DNA of 64,000 nucleotides, from positions 620,001 through 684,000 of the forward strand of contig NZ_MKVA01000011.1 of NCBI RefSeq assembly GCF_001899075.1, read 5' to 3'. Below are positions 55,079-62,565 of this stretch, one piece after another. The translations under genes were made by a program, and so were the position numbers. Position 1 is the first letter of the stretch; the number at the start of each line of letters is the position of its first letter. The notes under the pieces were generated by a model that searched no databases, was not told where the DNA came from, and saw only the letters and a program-made list of their open reading frames with translations. The DNA is from Devosia sp. 67-54 (GTDB lineage Bacteria; Pseudomonadota; Alphaproteobacteria; Rhizobiales; Devosiaceae).

Positions 55079-55263
55079 GCGCGATAGACCGGCGCGCTGT
55101 CCGTCTCGTCCTTGAGCGGCGCCTTTTCCAGCAGCGCGGCCAGCTTGCTTGCCGTCTTGAGGTGGGCTTTCACCCCGGCGCGCTGCTCGGCGGCGATCTC
55201 GAGCTTCACCACCGGGGCCATGGCGTCGATCCACTGGTCGAAATCGGGGAGTTTGCTCGGCAT
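55075..55263 (-). CDS. atzG: AtzG-like small subunit (DUF4089)
   Basis: A 62-aa helical protein (MPSKLPDFDQWIDAMAPVV and onward) of the AtzG/GatC-like type, which wraps AtzE. The ATG at 55263 is chosen; the 123-aa track ORF adds a non-homologous N-terminus through the promoter region. Its TGA overlaps the atzE ATG. The pair probably forms a heterocomplex. Confidence 0.78.
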   Translation of the reverse strand: MPSKLPDFDQWIDAMAPVVKLEIAAEQRAGVKAHLKTASKLAALLEKAPLKDETDSAPVYRA

Positions 55264-55373
55264 TTCGGCTCGTTTTGACGCAAAGACGAGGGGTCTTGCC
55301 GATGCTACCCGCCCCACCGCGCCGAAAACAACCCAATCCGCGCCGCCAATGCACAAACGCCGGCACAAAAGTC

Positions 55374-55410
55374 GCGCCGCTCGGTCTCGGGGGAGGAGAC
55401 GGAGCGGCGC
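55374..55410. terminator. Strong intergenic hairpin
   Basis: GCGCCGCTCGGTCTC and GAGACGGAGCGGCGC form a 15-bp stem with one mismatch around the loop GGGGGAG. It lies in the 368-bp gap between the divergent atzG and GGDEF-EAL genes. No T run follows, and since both genes point away from it a terminator role is odd; a structured 5' leader or small RNA is also possible. Confidence 0.45.
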
Positions 55411-55478
55411 TTCAGGGTCAACAATCGTTCGGGGACAGCACATCAACGCGCCCGGCCGCCGGTGGTTTCATCGCTCGG

Positions 55479-55508
55479 GCGAAATATTTCGCTTAACCCC
55501 GGGTCAAC
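55479..55508. promoter_or_regulatory. 14-bp palindrome and CtrA-like site upstream of the c-di-GMP gene
   Basis: GCGAAATATTTCGC (55479-55492) is a perfect palindrome. It is followed at once by TTAACCCCGGGTCAAC (55493-55508), one mismatch from the alphaproteobacterial CtrA box TTAA-N7-TTAAC. Both are about 125-150 bp before the GGDEF-EAL start, in the only AT-rich patch of the gap. Confidence 0.4.
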
Positions 55509-55631
55509 CATGGGAACCGGCAATCGGGCGCCCTCCGGCCCCGCCGCCGTCCCGCTAAGCCAAACTTAAGGCGCCGCCATGAACACTGCCGCGATGGTCA
55601 GCCGGGGAACCCCCGCGGGGGCTGGGGCAGC

Positions 55632-58304
55632 ATGGTTTTGGGCAGTGTCCGCAAGGCACTCGCGGCCGTTTTTCGGCCCACCAATCTGATTGGCAGCGTC
55701 GCGCTGGTCGTGGTGATCGGCTCGGCGGTGTTTGCCGACATGCAGAACCGCGCCCTGCAGGAGCAGCAGGTGCGGGCCCTGGTCAGCCGCCAGGTCAGCG
55801 TGCTGCGCGCCCGCCTCGAAGGCAACATCACCGGCAACATGCAGCTGGTGCGCGGCCTCGTCGGCACCATCGCCACCGAGCCCGACATGACGCAGCAGCG
55901 CTTCACCGCGCTCGCCGCCGAGCTGTTCGACGACAATTCGCAGTTGCGCGACATCGCCGGCGCGCCCGACCTCAAAATCTCGCTGCTCTATCCCGTCAAG
56001 GGCAACGAGGCGCTGCTCGGCGTCGACTACAACAGGCTCGACGACCAGCGCACCGCCATCCTTCGCGCCCGCGACCGGCGCGAGCTCATCCTCGCCGGTC
56101 CGGTCAAGCTGGTGCAGGGCGGCACCGGCTTCGTCGGCCGCTTCCCGGTCTTCACCGACGGCGCCGATGGCGTCGAGCGGTTCTGGGGCATCGTCTCGGC
56201 CGTGGTCGATGCCGACCTGCTCTACGCCTATAGCGGGCTGTTCGATGCCGAGCCCGGGCTCGACATCGCCCTGCGCGGCCCCGACGGCACCGGCGCCGCC
56301 GGCAGCGTGTTCTACGGCGACGCGGCGGTTCTCGACGACAACCCGGTCGTCGCCGACATCGCGCTGCCCACCGGCTCGTGGCAGATCCTCGGCCGTCCCG
56401 CCGCCGGCTGGGCGGCGGCCCTGCCGAGCCCGCTGGTCTTCCGGTTCGGCCTGGCGCTCGCTGTGGCGCTGGTCCTCATCCCGCTGTTTGTCGGCCGCCA
56501 TCTGATCAACGAGCGGGCCCGCAACATCGGCATCCTGCGCCAGCGCGAGCACCAGCTCGACGTGCTGTCGCGCCGCCTCGGGCTGGCGCTCGACACCTCG
56601 CAGGTCGGCGTCTGGGACTACAACATCGATACCGACCATCTGGTCTGGGACGACCGCATGAACGACCTCTACGGTCAGCCCCGCGACGGCCAGCCGCGCA
56701 ATTACGGCCATTGGCGCGACGCCCTGCATCCCGACGACCGGCCGCGCGCCGCCCGCGAATTCGACGAGGCGGTGCGTCTGCGCGGCCGCTACGTCTCCGA
56801 GTTCCGCCTGCGCCTTTCCGACGGCGCCGAGCGCGTCATCCGCGCCATCGGCGCCTGCTACCGCGAGCAGGACGGCTCCACCCGCGTCGTCGGCTGCAAC
56901 TGGGACGTGACCGACGACGTCGCCAACAAGCAGGCGCTCGAGCGCGCCAAGGCCGAGGCCGAAGCCCGCAACGCCGAGCTGGTCGAGGCCACCGCGCGCA
57001 TCGAGCACACCTCGCTGCACGACGCGCTCACCGGCCTGCCCAACCGCCGCTATCTCGACCGCTTCCTCAGCGAGCGCGCCGCCGCCACCGGCGACGAGTC
57101 CGGCATCGCGCTGCTGCACATCGACCTCGACCGCTTCAAGCAGATCAACGACACGCTGGGGCATGCGGCGGGCGACGCCATGCTGGTGCACGCCGCCAAT
57201 GTGTTGCGCGAGAACGTGCATGACGGGGACTTCGTGGCGCGCATCGGTGGCGACGAGTTTGTCGTGGTGAGCGCGCTGCGCAACGGCCGCCGCGATCTGA
57301 CCCGGCTCGCCTCGCGCATCATCGACCGGATGCGCCACCCGATGCCCTATATGGGCCACGAATGCCGCTGCGGCGTCTCGGTCGGCATCGCCTATCAGCG
57401 CGCCGGCAAGGTCGACGACAAGCGCCTGCTGATCGACGCCGACATCGCGCTCTATCGCGCCAAGGGCCGCGGCCGCAACCGCTACGAATTCTTCACCGCA
57501 GCGCTGCAGGCCGAGATCGTCTCGACCAAGCAGATGGCCGACGACATCCTCAGCGGCATCGAGCAGGGCCAGTTCATCGCCTGGTACCAGCCGCAATTCG
57601 ACGCCCGCACGCACGAGGTGAGCGGCGTCGAGGCGCTGGCCCGCTGGGAGCACCCGACGCGCGGCGTCGTGCCACCCGATCTGTTCATGCCCATCGCCGA
57701 GGACCTCAACGTCGTCGCCACCATCGACCGCATGATCCTCGAGCAGACCCTCGCCTGGATGGACGTGTGGCGCGCCCAGGGCATCGTCGTGCCGCGCGCC
57801 TCGGTCAACGTCTCGGCCCGCCGCCTGCGCGACGAGAATCTGATCAAAAGCCTCAGGAAGCTCGACATCGCGCCCGGCAGCATCAGCTTCGAGCTGGTCG
57901 AATCCATCTATCTCGACGAGAGCGACGACATCGTCGCCTTCAACATCGACCAGATCCGCGAGCTCGGCATCGACATCGAGATCGACGATTTCGGCACCGG
58001 CTACGCCTCCATCGTCAGCCTGCTCAAGCTCCGGCCGCGGCGCCTCAAGATCGACCGGCAATTGGTGATGCCGGTGGTCGAGTCCGAAAGCCAGCGCCAG
58101 CTCATCGCCTCGATCGTCGACATCGGCCATTCGCTCGGCATCGGCGTTGTCGCCGAAGGGGTGGAAACCGACGAGCACGCCCGCATCGTCACCGACCTGC
58201 AGGCCGACGTGCTGCAGGGCTACGCCTTCGCGAGGCCACTTAGCCCCAACAGCCTCGAGCGCTTCCTCGCCAACTGGCAGGACCGCAAGATCCGCGCCGC
58301 CTGA
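55632..58304 (+). CDS. CHASE-PAS-GGDEF-EAL c-di-GMP enzyme
   Basis: An 890-aa inner-membrane protein. A helix near residue 20 (LIGSVALVVVIGSAVFA) precedes an extracytoplasmic CHASE-like sensor (about 40-270). A second helix (GLALAVALVLIPLFV) is followed by a PAS domain (LGLALDTSQVGVWDYNIDTDHL), GGDEF (ARIGGDEFVVV, about 536) and EAL (GVEALARWEHP, NVSARRL, DDFGTGYASI, AEGVETDEH). The cyclase active site and the EAL metal ligands look intact, so it could make or degrade c-di-GMP. The RxxD inhibitory site is not obvious (HDGD). A possible CtrA box lies upstream. Confidence 0.9.
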   Translation: MVLGSVRKALAAVFRPTNLIGSVALVVVIGSAVFADMQNRALQEQQVRALVSRQVSVLRARLEGNITGNMQLVRGLVGTIATEPDMTQQRFTALAAELFDDNSQLRDIAGAPDLKISLLYPVKGNEALLGVDYNRLDDQRTAILRARDRRELILAGPVKLVQGGTGFVGRFPVFTDGADGVERFWGIVSAVVDADLLYAYSGLFDAEPGLDIALRGPDGTGAAGSVFYGDAAVLDDNPVVADIALPTGSWQILGRPAAGWAAALPSPLVFRFGLALAVALVLIPLFVGRHLINERARNIGILRQREHQLDVLSRRLGLALDTSQVGVWDYNIDTDHLVWDDRMNDLYGQPRDGQPRNYGHWRDALHPDDRPRAAREFDEAVRLRGRYVSEFRLRLSDGAERVIRAIGACYREQDGSTRVVGCNWDVTDDVANKQALERAKAEAEARNAELVEATARIEHTSLHDALTGLPNRRYLDRFLSERAAATGDESGIALLHIDLDRFKQINDTLGHAAGDAMLVHAANVLRENVHDGDFVARIGGDEFVVVSALRNGRRDLTRLASRIIDRMRHPMPYMGHECRCGVSVGIAYQRAGKVDDKRLLIDADIALYRAKGRGRNRYEFFTAALQAEIVSTKQMADDILSGIEQGQFIAWYQPQFDARTHEVSGVEALARWEHPTRGVVPPDLFMPIAEDLNVVATIDRMILEQTLAWMDVWRAQGIVVPRASVNVSARRLRDENLIKSLRKLDIAPGSISFELVESIYLDESDDIVAFNIDQIRELGIDIEIDDFGTGYASIVSLLKLRPRRLKIDRQLVMPVVESESQRQLIASIVDIGHSLGIGVVAEGVETDEHARIVTDLQADVLQGYAFARPLSPNSLERFLANWQDRKIRAA

Positions 58305-58308
58305 CTCA

Positions 58309-58352
58309 GCGGTTGGCCGAGCGAGCGCGTTTGCGATCGCTCGGTCCAGAGC
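58309..58352. repeat. Class D palindromic repeat (intergenic copy)
   Basis: GCGGTTGGCCGAGCGAGCGC, then TCGCTCGGTCCAGAGC, with stem CCGAGCGA/TCGCTCGG. It lies 4 bp after the GGDEF-EAL stop and before the convergent epmA stop. Two further copies lie in frame inside hrpB (62700-62802). Confidence 0.8.
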
Positions 58353-58363
58353 GTAAAAAGCCT

Positions 58364-59404
58364 CTACCCCACCGGCACCCACACCACGTCGTCGATGCGC
58401 GGCGCGCCCGTCGCCAGCATCACCAGCCGGTCGAAGCCCAGCGCCACCCCGCTCGCCTCCGGCATCAGCGCCAGCGCCGCGAGAAACTCCTCGTCGAGCG
58501 GATAGCGCTCGCCATAGAGCCGCTGCTTTTCGTCCATCTCGGCCGTCAGGTTGCGCCGCTGCATTTCGGGGTCGATCAATTCGCCGAAGCCGTTGCTGAG
58601 CTCGACGCCGCAGGCATAGATCTCGAACCGCTCCGCCACCCGCGGATCGTCGGCGCAGCGCCGCGCCAGCGCCGCCTCGCACGCCGGATAGCGGTCGAGG
58701 ATGGTGACCCGCCCCATGCCGAGCTCGGGCTCCACCCGCTCGACCAGCACGCGCGTGAACAGGTACGACCAGGTGTGCTCCGCCGGCACCGCCAGCCCGG
58801 CGCGCCGCAGCTCGCTCGCCAGCGCCGCGGCGTCGGGCCGTCCGTCCGCCCCGATCGTCGCCAGCAGGTCGATGCCGGCGTGGCGCGCGAAGGCGTCCGC
58901 CACGCTCAGCCGCTCCGCCGCCGCGAACGGATCGGCCGTCCTGCCCTTGCCGCGCAGCTCCGCCGCCCCCGTCACCCGCGCCGCGAGGCGGATCATCTCG
59001 AGGCAGTCGTCCATCACCGCGGCATAGGGCTCGCCCGCCCGGTACCATTCGAGCATGGTGAACTCCGGATGGTGCGTGCCGGTGCGCTCGCGGTTGCGCC
59101 AGACGTGGCCGATGCTGGCGATGCGCCGCTCGCCCGCCGCCAGCAGCTTCTTCATCGAAAATTCCGGCGAAGTGTGCAGGTACCGCGTCTCGGCCCGCCC
59201 CGCCTCGTCGATCAGTTCGGTCGAAAAGGCGTGCAGATGCGCCTCGTTGCCCGGCGAGCGCTGCAGTCCCGGCGGGTCGACCAGCACGAAATCGTGCCGC
59301 GCGAAATAGGCGCGGATCGCCGCTTCGATGCGGTTGCGGGCCAGAAGGACCGGCCGCCGGTCGGCGTGGCGCGCGGGGCTCCACCAGGGCGTGGTCTCGG
59401 CCAA
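58364..59404 (-). CDS. epmA: EF-P lysine lysyltransferase EpmA
   Basis: A 346-aa class-II aminoacyl-tRNA-synthetase-like enzyme (PoxA/GenX) that attaches beta-lysine to Lys34 of elongation factor P. Class II motif 2 is HVWRNRERTGTHHPEFTMLEWY and motif 3 is GVALGFDRLVML; no tRNA-anticodon domain is present. The TTG start at 59404 has AGGA 7 nt upstream, whereas the track start at 59485 reaches almost to efp. It is divergent from efp (98-bp gap), the classical modifier-substrate linkage. The beta-lysine mutase epmB is not in the window. Confidence 0.92.
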   Translation of the reverse strand: MAETTPWWSPARHADRRPVLLARNRIEAAIRAYFARHDFVLVDPPGLQRSPGNEAHLHAFSTELIDEAGRAETRYLHTSPEFSMKKLLAAGERRIASIGHVWRNRERTGTHHPEFTMLEWYRAGEPYAAVMDDCLEMIRLAARVTGAAELRGKGRTADPFAAAERLSVADAFARHAGIDLLATIGADGRPDAAALASELRRAGLAVPAEHTWSYLFTRVLVERVEPELGMGRVTILDRYPACEAALARRCADDPRVAERFEIYACGVELSNGFGELIDPEMQRRNLTAEMDEKQRLYGERYPLDEEFLAALALMPEASGVALGFDRLVMLATGAPRIDDVVWVPVG

Positions 59405-59502
59405 GTTTGATTCCTGCCGGAAATTAGGATAGTTGGCGCCCGAAATTGCGTTTCGCGCCGCCGCTCTGTAGGCCGCCGCCCCCATCCGAACAAGGAAGAA
59501 AA

Positions 59503-60072
59503 ATGGTCAAAGTCATTGCCTCGTCGCTGCGCAAGGGCCAGGTCGTCGATCAGGACGGCAAGCTCTATGTCGTGCTGACGGCCGAAAACATCCATCCGGG
59601 CAAGGGCGCCTCGGTGACCCAGGTCGACATGCGCCGCATCACCGACGGCGTGAAGGTCTCCGAGCGCTGGCGCACCACCGAAATGGTGGAGAAGGCCGAC
59701 GTCGACGAGCGCGAATACCAGTATCTCTACAACGACGCCGAGGGCTACCATTTCATGGAGCCCACCACCTACGAGCAGATCGCCGTGCGCGAAGACGTGA
59801 TCGGCGACCAGAAGGCGTTCCTGCAGGACGGCATGAAGGTGTTCATGAAGACCTTCGAGGGCAATGCCCTCTCGATCGAGCTGCCGCAGCGCGTCACCCT
59901 CGAGATCGCCGAGACCGAACCGGTGGTGAAGGGCCAGACCGCCTCCTCCTCGTTCAAGACCGCCATCCTGTCGAACGGCGTCAAGACCATGGTGCCGCCC
60001 CACATCGGCGTCGGCACCCGCGTCGTGGTCATGACCGAAGACGCCTCCTACGTCGAACGCGCCAAGGACTGA
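59503..60072 (+). CDS. efp: Elongation factor P
   Basis: A 189-aa translation factor that relieves ribosome stalling at polyproline. The modifiable residue is Lys34 in [16 protein letters not shown], the lysine-type loop expected when EpmA is present. The three beta-barrel domains follow at normal length. The ATG at 59503 follows AAGGAAGAAAA. The track's longer start adds residues from the divergent promoter and is not used. Confidence 0.95.
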   Translation: MVKVIASSLRKGQVVDQDGKLYVVLTAENIHPGKGASVTQVDMRRITDGVKVSERWRTTEMVEKADVDEREYQYLYNDAEGYHFMEPTTYEQIAVREDVIGDQKAFLQDGMKVFMKTFEGNALSIELPQRVTLEIAETEPVVKGQTASSSFKTAILSNGVKTMVPPHIGVGTRVVVMTEDASYVERAKD

Positions 60073-60093
60073 ACCCAAACAACTCCCTCGGTC

Positions 60094-60172
60094 GGTCCCC
60101 TCGCCCCTCAGGGGAGAGGGTAGCGCAGCTCGGAGCGAAGCGACGTAGCGAAGCTGGGTGAGGGGTGCGATG
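60094..60172. repeat. Class B palindromic repeat
   Basis: GGTCCCCTCGCCCCTCAGGG, then GCTCGGAGCGAAGCGACG and AAGCTGGGTGAGGGGTGCGA. It lies 21 bp after the efp stop and may serve as its terminator. Confidence 0.7.
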
Positions 60173-60231
60173 GCGCACCTTGCACGTTGCGGGTAGCAGC
60201 GCGCGAACCGATAGATCGTCCCCACCCACCG

Positions 60232-60370
60232 GGTCATTCCCGCGAAAGCGGGAACCTCCGTTTGCCGGACACGCAGTCGGCAGCGCGGCGACGAGCCGGG
60301 CGACGCCCGGCCAGATCCCGAGTGCCCCGCTCCCGCTGCCAACGGAGGTTCCCGCTCTTGCGGCAATGAC
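60232..60370. repeat. Decayed class C inverted repeat
   Basis: The left arm GTCATTCCCGCGAAAGCGGG (from 60232) and the right arm ending CTCTTGCGGCAATGAC (60341-60370) are imperfect reverse complements around about 75 bp. It is related to the perfect element at 26794-26875. With the class B copy it fills most of the 419-bp gap between efp and the PDZ gene; no other gene is seen there. Confidence 0.7.
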
Positions 60371-60491
60371 CCCGGGAGAATGTGCAGCAGCGCCAGCCTT
60401 GTTGCCTCCCCTCCCGCCTCATATGTTGTGAGGTGACATCGCCTGCGGCCGCTGCCGGCCGCGGCGTCCCTTTCACCGAAAGGCAACGCCC

Positions 60492-61397
60492 ATGGACATC
60501 GACACCGCCATCAAGTCCATCGTCGCCGTGCGCACCCATATTCCCGAGGATGCCTTCACCGCGTCCGGCCTCGGCACGCGCCGCGAGGGCAGCGGCGTCG
60601 TCATCTCCGAAAAGGGGCTGGTGCTCACCATCGGCTATCTCATCACCGAGGCCGAGGAGGTGTGGCTGACCCTGCAGGATGGCCGCGTCGTCGCCGGCCA
60701 CGCGCTCGCCTACGACCAGGAGACCGGCTTCGGCCTCATCCAGGCGCTGGGGCCGCTCGGCCTGCCGGCGCTGCCGCTCGGCAAGGCCGGCGCCACGCGC
60801 CTCGGCGACGCCGTGACCTTTGCCGACGGCACCGGCAATGCGGTGCGCGCCTCGATCGTCGCCAAGCAGGAATTCGCCGGCTATTGGGAATATCTGCTCG
60901 ACGAGGCGATCTTCATCGCCCCGGCGCATCCCTCCTGGGGCGGCGCCGGCATGCTGGGCGCCGACGGCAAGCTGCTCGGCATCGGCTCGCTGCGCCTGCA
61001 GATGATCCAGAACGGCGCCGTCGCCGACATCAACATGGTGGTGCCCATCGACCTGTTGCCGCCCATCCTCGACGATCTGGTGACCCGCGGTGCCGTCGAC
61101 CGCCCGCCGCGCCCGTGGCTCGGCGTGTTCACCGCCGAGAGCGACGGCGACGTGGTGGTGATGAACGTCTCCGACAATTCCCCCGCCGACAAGGCCGGGC
61201 TCAAGCGCGGCGACATCATCTCCGACATCCGCGACCAGCAGATCTCCGGCCTCGCCGATTTCTACCGCAAGGTCTGGGGCAGCGGCCCGGCCGGCGCCGA
61301 AGTCGCCATGCGCATCGTGCGCGACGGCCGCGACACCTGGGTGCGCGTCAAATCCGCCGACCGCACCAGCTATCTGCGCCGCCCGCATTTGCAATAA
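60492..61397 (+). CDS. HtrA-like PDZ protein with degenerate protease domain (second)
   Basis: A 301-aa protein with an S1C-type fold (about residues 30-195) and a PDZ domain (about 205-295: RPWLGVFTAESDGDVVVMNVSDNSPADKAGLKRGD). All three catalytic positions look replaced: TNAHV is TIGYL, TDLAL is TGFGL, and GNSGG is PSWGG. No signal peptide is present. It starts MDIDTAIKSIVAVRTHIPED with RBS GAAAGG 9-10 nt upstream. It is only distantly similar to the protein at 16747-17595 but has lost the same residues. A regulatory or chaperone-like binding role is inferred. Confidence 0.75.
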   Translation: MDIDTAIKSIVAVRTHIPEDAFTASGLGTRREGSGVVISEKGLVLTIGYLITEAEEVWLTLQDGRVVAGHALAYDQETGFGLIQALGPLGLPALPLGKAGATRLGDAVTFADGTGNAVRASIVAKQEFAGYWEYLLDEAIFIAPAHPSWGGAGMLGADGKLLGIGSLRLQMIQNGAVADINMVVPIDLLPPILDDLVTRGAVDRPPRPWLGVFTAESDGDVVVMNVSDNSPADKAGLKRGDIISDIRDQQISGLADFYRKVWGSGPAGAEVAMRIVRDGRDTWVRVKSADRTSYLRRPHLQ

Positions 61398-61496
61398 GCG
61401 CCAGCAGTCGGGACTCCTCTCCCGCTCGCGGGGGAAGGAGCCCCACTGCGACGCCCTGGAACGCCAGTTCGGCTTGCACCACTGGCGTTTCCCCCA

Positions 61497-61600
61497 GCCT
61501 CACCTCGCCCCTTCAGGGGAGAGAGCCTGCCCCGGACTTGATCCGGGGTCGGCGCCTTGGCGAGCAGAGCGAGCCTAGAAGCCGGGTGAGGGGTGCGATC
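61497..61600. repeat. Class B palindromic repeat
   Basis: A longer copy in which the middle contains CCCCGGACTTGATCCGGGG. It lies in the 519-bp gap between the PDZ gene and the cupin gene, which holds at least three copies and no recognisable gene. Confidence 0.65.
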
Positions 61601-61642
61601 TCTCGTTTCGAGCGGTGCTGCCGCAACGCGCAAGGTTCACCG

Positions 61643-61732
61643 CCGCACCCCTCACCCAGCTCCGCTACGTCGCTGTCGCTCCGAAGCTGCGCTAACGCGT
61701 GCTAGCTCCCCCCGGCTGCGCCGTAGGGGAGG
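61643..61732. repeat. Class B palindromic repeat, inverted copy
   Basis: It begins GCACCCCTCACCCAGCTCCG, the reverse complement of the right end of the other copies, so it is in opposite orientation to its neighbours at 61497 and 61774. Confidence 0.65.
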
Positions 61733-61773
61733 ATCCGACTGCAGCCCTTCGGTCTTCCTCCATCTCGCAGTCA

Positions 61774-61852
61774 GCCTCACCTCGCCCCTTCAGGGGAGAG
61801 GTCGCGCGCTTGGCGAGCGCAGCGAGCCTAGCAAGCGGGTGAGGGGTGCGAT
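61774..61852. repeat. Class B palindromic repeat
   Basis: CCTCACCTCGCCCCTTCAGG, then CTTGGCGAGCGCAGCGAG and GCGGGTGAGGGGTGCGAT. It is near-identical in its ends to the 61497 copy. Confidence 0.65.
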
Positions 61853-61916
61853 ACTTCCTCCGAGCGGTGCTGCCGCAACGCGCCACCTTCTCCCCCGACA
61901 TGGAACGCCGATCCAG

Positions 61917-62426
61917 TTACCGCCACAGCTCCAGCAGTGGCCCGTCCACGCCGTGCACCGGGTCGGCCGGGGGCAGGGGGACCTTGCTGATCCGCAGCTC
62001 GGCCTCGGGGCTGCGCTCGCGGCAGATGTCGTACTGCACCTGCCCGGGCGGATAGGCGCCGACCACCTCGAAATCGTCGCTGCTTCCAAGGTTGCGATGG
62101 CCGGTGCCGGCCGGCAGCACCAGCACGTCGCCGGCGCGCACCTCGATCGCCCGGCCGTCTTCGCCGCCGAGGCGCAGCGTGGCGCTGCCGCGGGCGATCC
62201 CCAGCACCTCGTGCGCATTCGAATGGTAGTGGTCGAAATCGTAGATGCCGTCGTGCCACAGGCCGGTCCAGCCATTGCGCTCGAACAGCGCGTCGAACCC
62301 GTCGCCGGCGTGCGCCCCGCGGTAGATCAGCACCGGCAGCCGGCTGTTGGGCATGCTGGCGCCGGGCGGCAGCATCAGCGTTTCGGGGCGGCTGGTCATG
62401 GCGTGGTCGAGCGGGCCGCGACGCAC
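61917..62426 (-). CDS. Cupin-domain protein
   Basis: A 169-aa single-cupin protein with a beta-barrel core: DFDHYHSNAHEVLGIARG as metal-binding motif 1 (His, His, Glu) and AGDVLVLPAGTGHRNLG as motif 2. The start is uncertain. GTG 62426 has GAGG 4 nt upstream; ATG 62399 (MTSRPETLMLPPG) lacks an RBS. Function is not predictable; such proteins include small isomerases and dioxygenase-like enzymes. It is divergent from hrpB by 139 bp. Confidence 0.78.
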   Translation of the reverse strand: MRRGPLDHAMTSRPETLMLPPGASMPNSRLPVLIYRGAHAGDGFDALFERNGWTGLWHDGIYDFDHYHSNAHEVLGIARGSATLRLGGEDGRAIEVRAGDVLVLPAGTGHRNLGSSDDFEVVGAYPPGQVQYDICRERSPEAELRISKVPLPPADPVHGVDGPLLELWR

Positions 62427-62565
62427 GGCGCCTCGCTCCGCCGCGCCCGATCCCGGGCGGGCCGGAACAACATGGACATCTCCTGGTCTTGCCGCCTAAC
62501 GCCCCAGCCGGCCCGGAAGTTGCCGCCGCTTGCGCCGGCCGGCGATTGCGGCCAAGACAGCGTCA

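Noticed and set aside
55566-59384. 1272-aa ORF on the minus strand
   Set aside because: It runs antisense through the GGDEF-EAL gene and in a different frame from epmA; no domain is recognisable.
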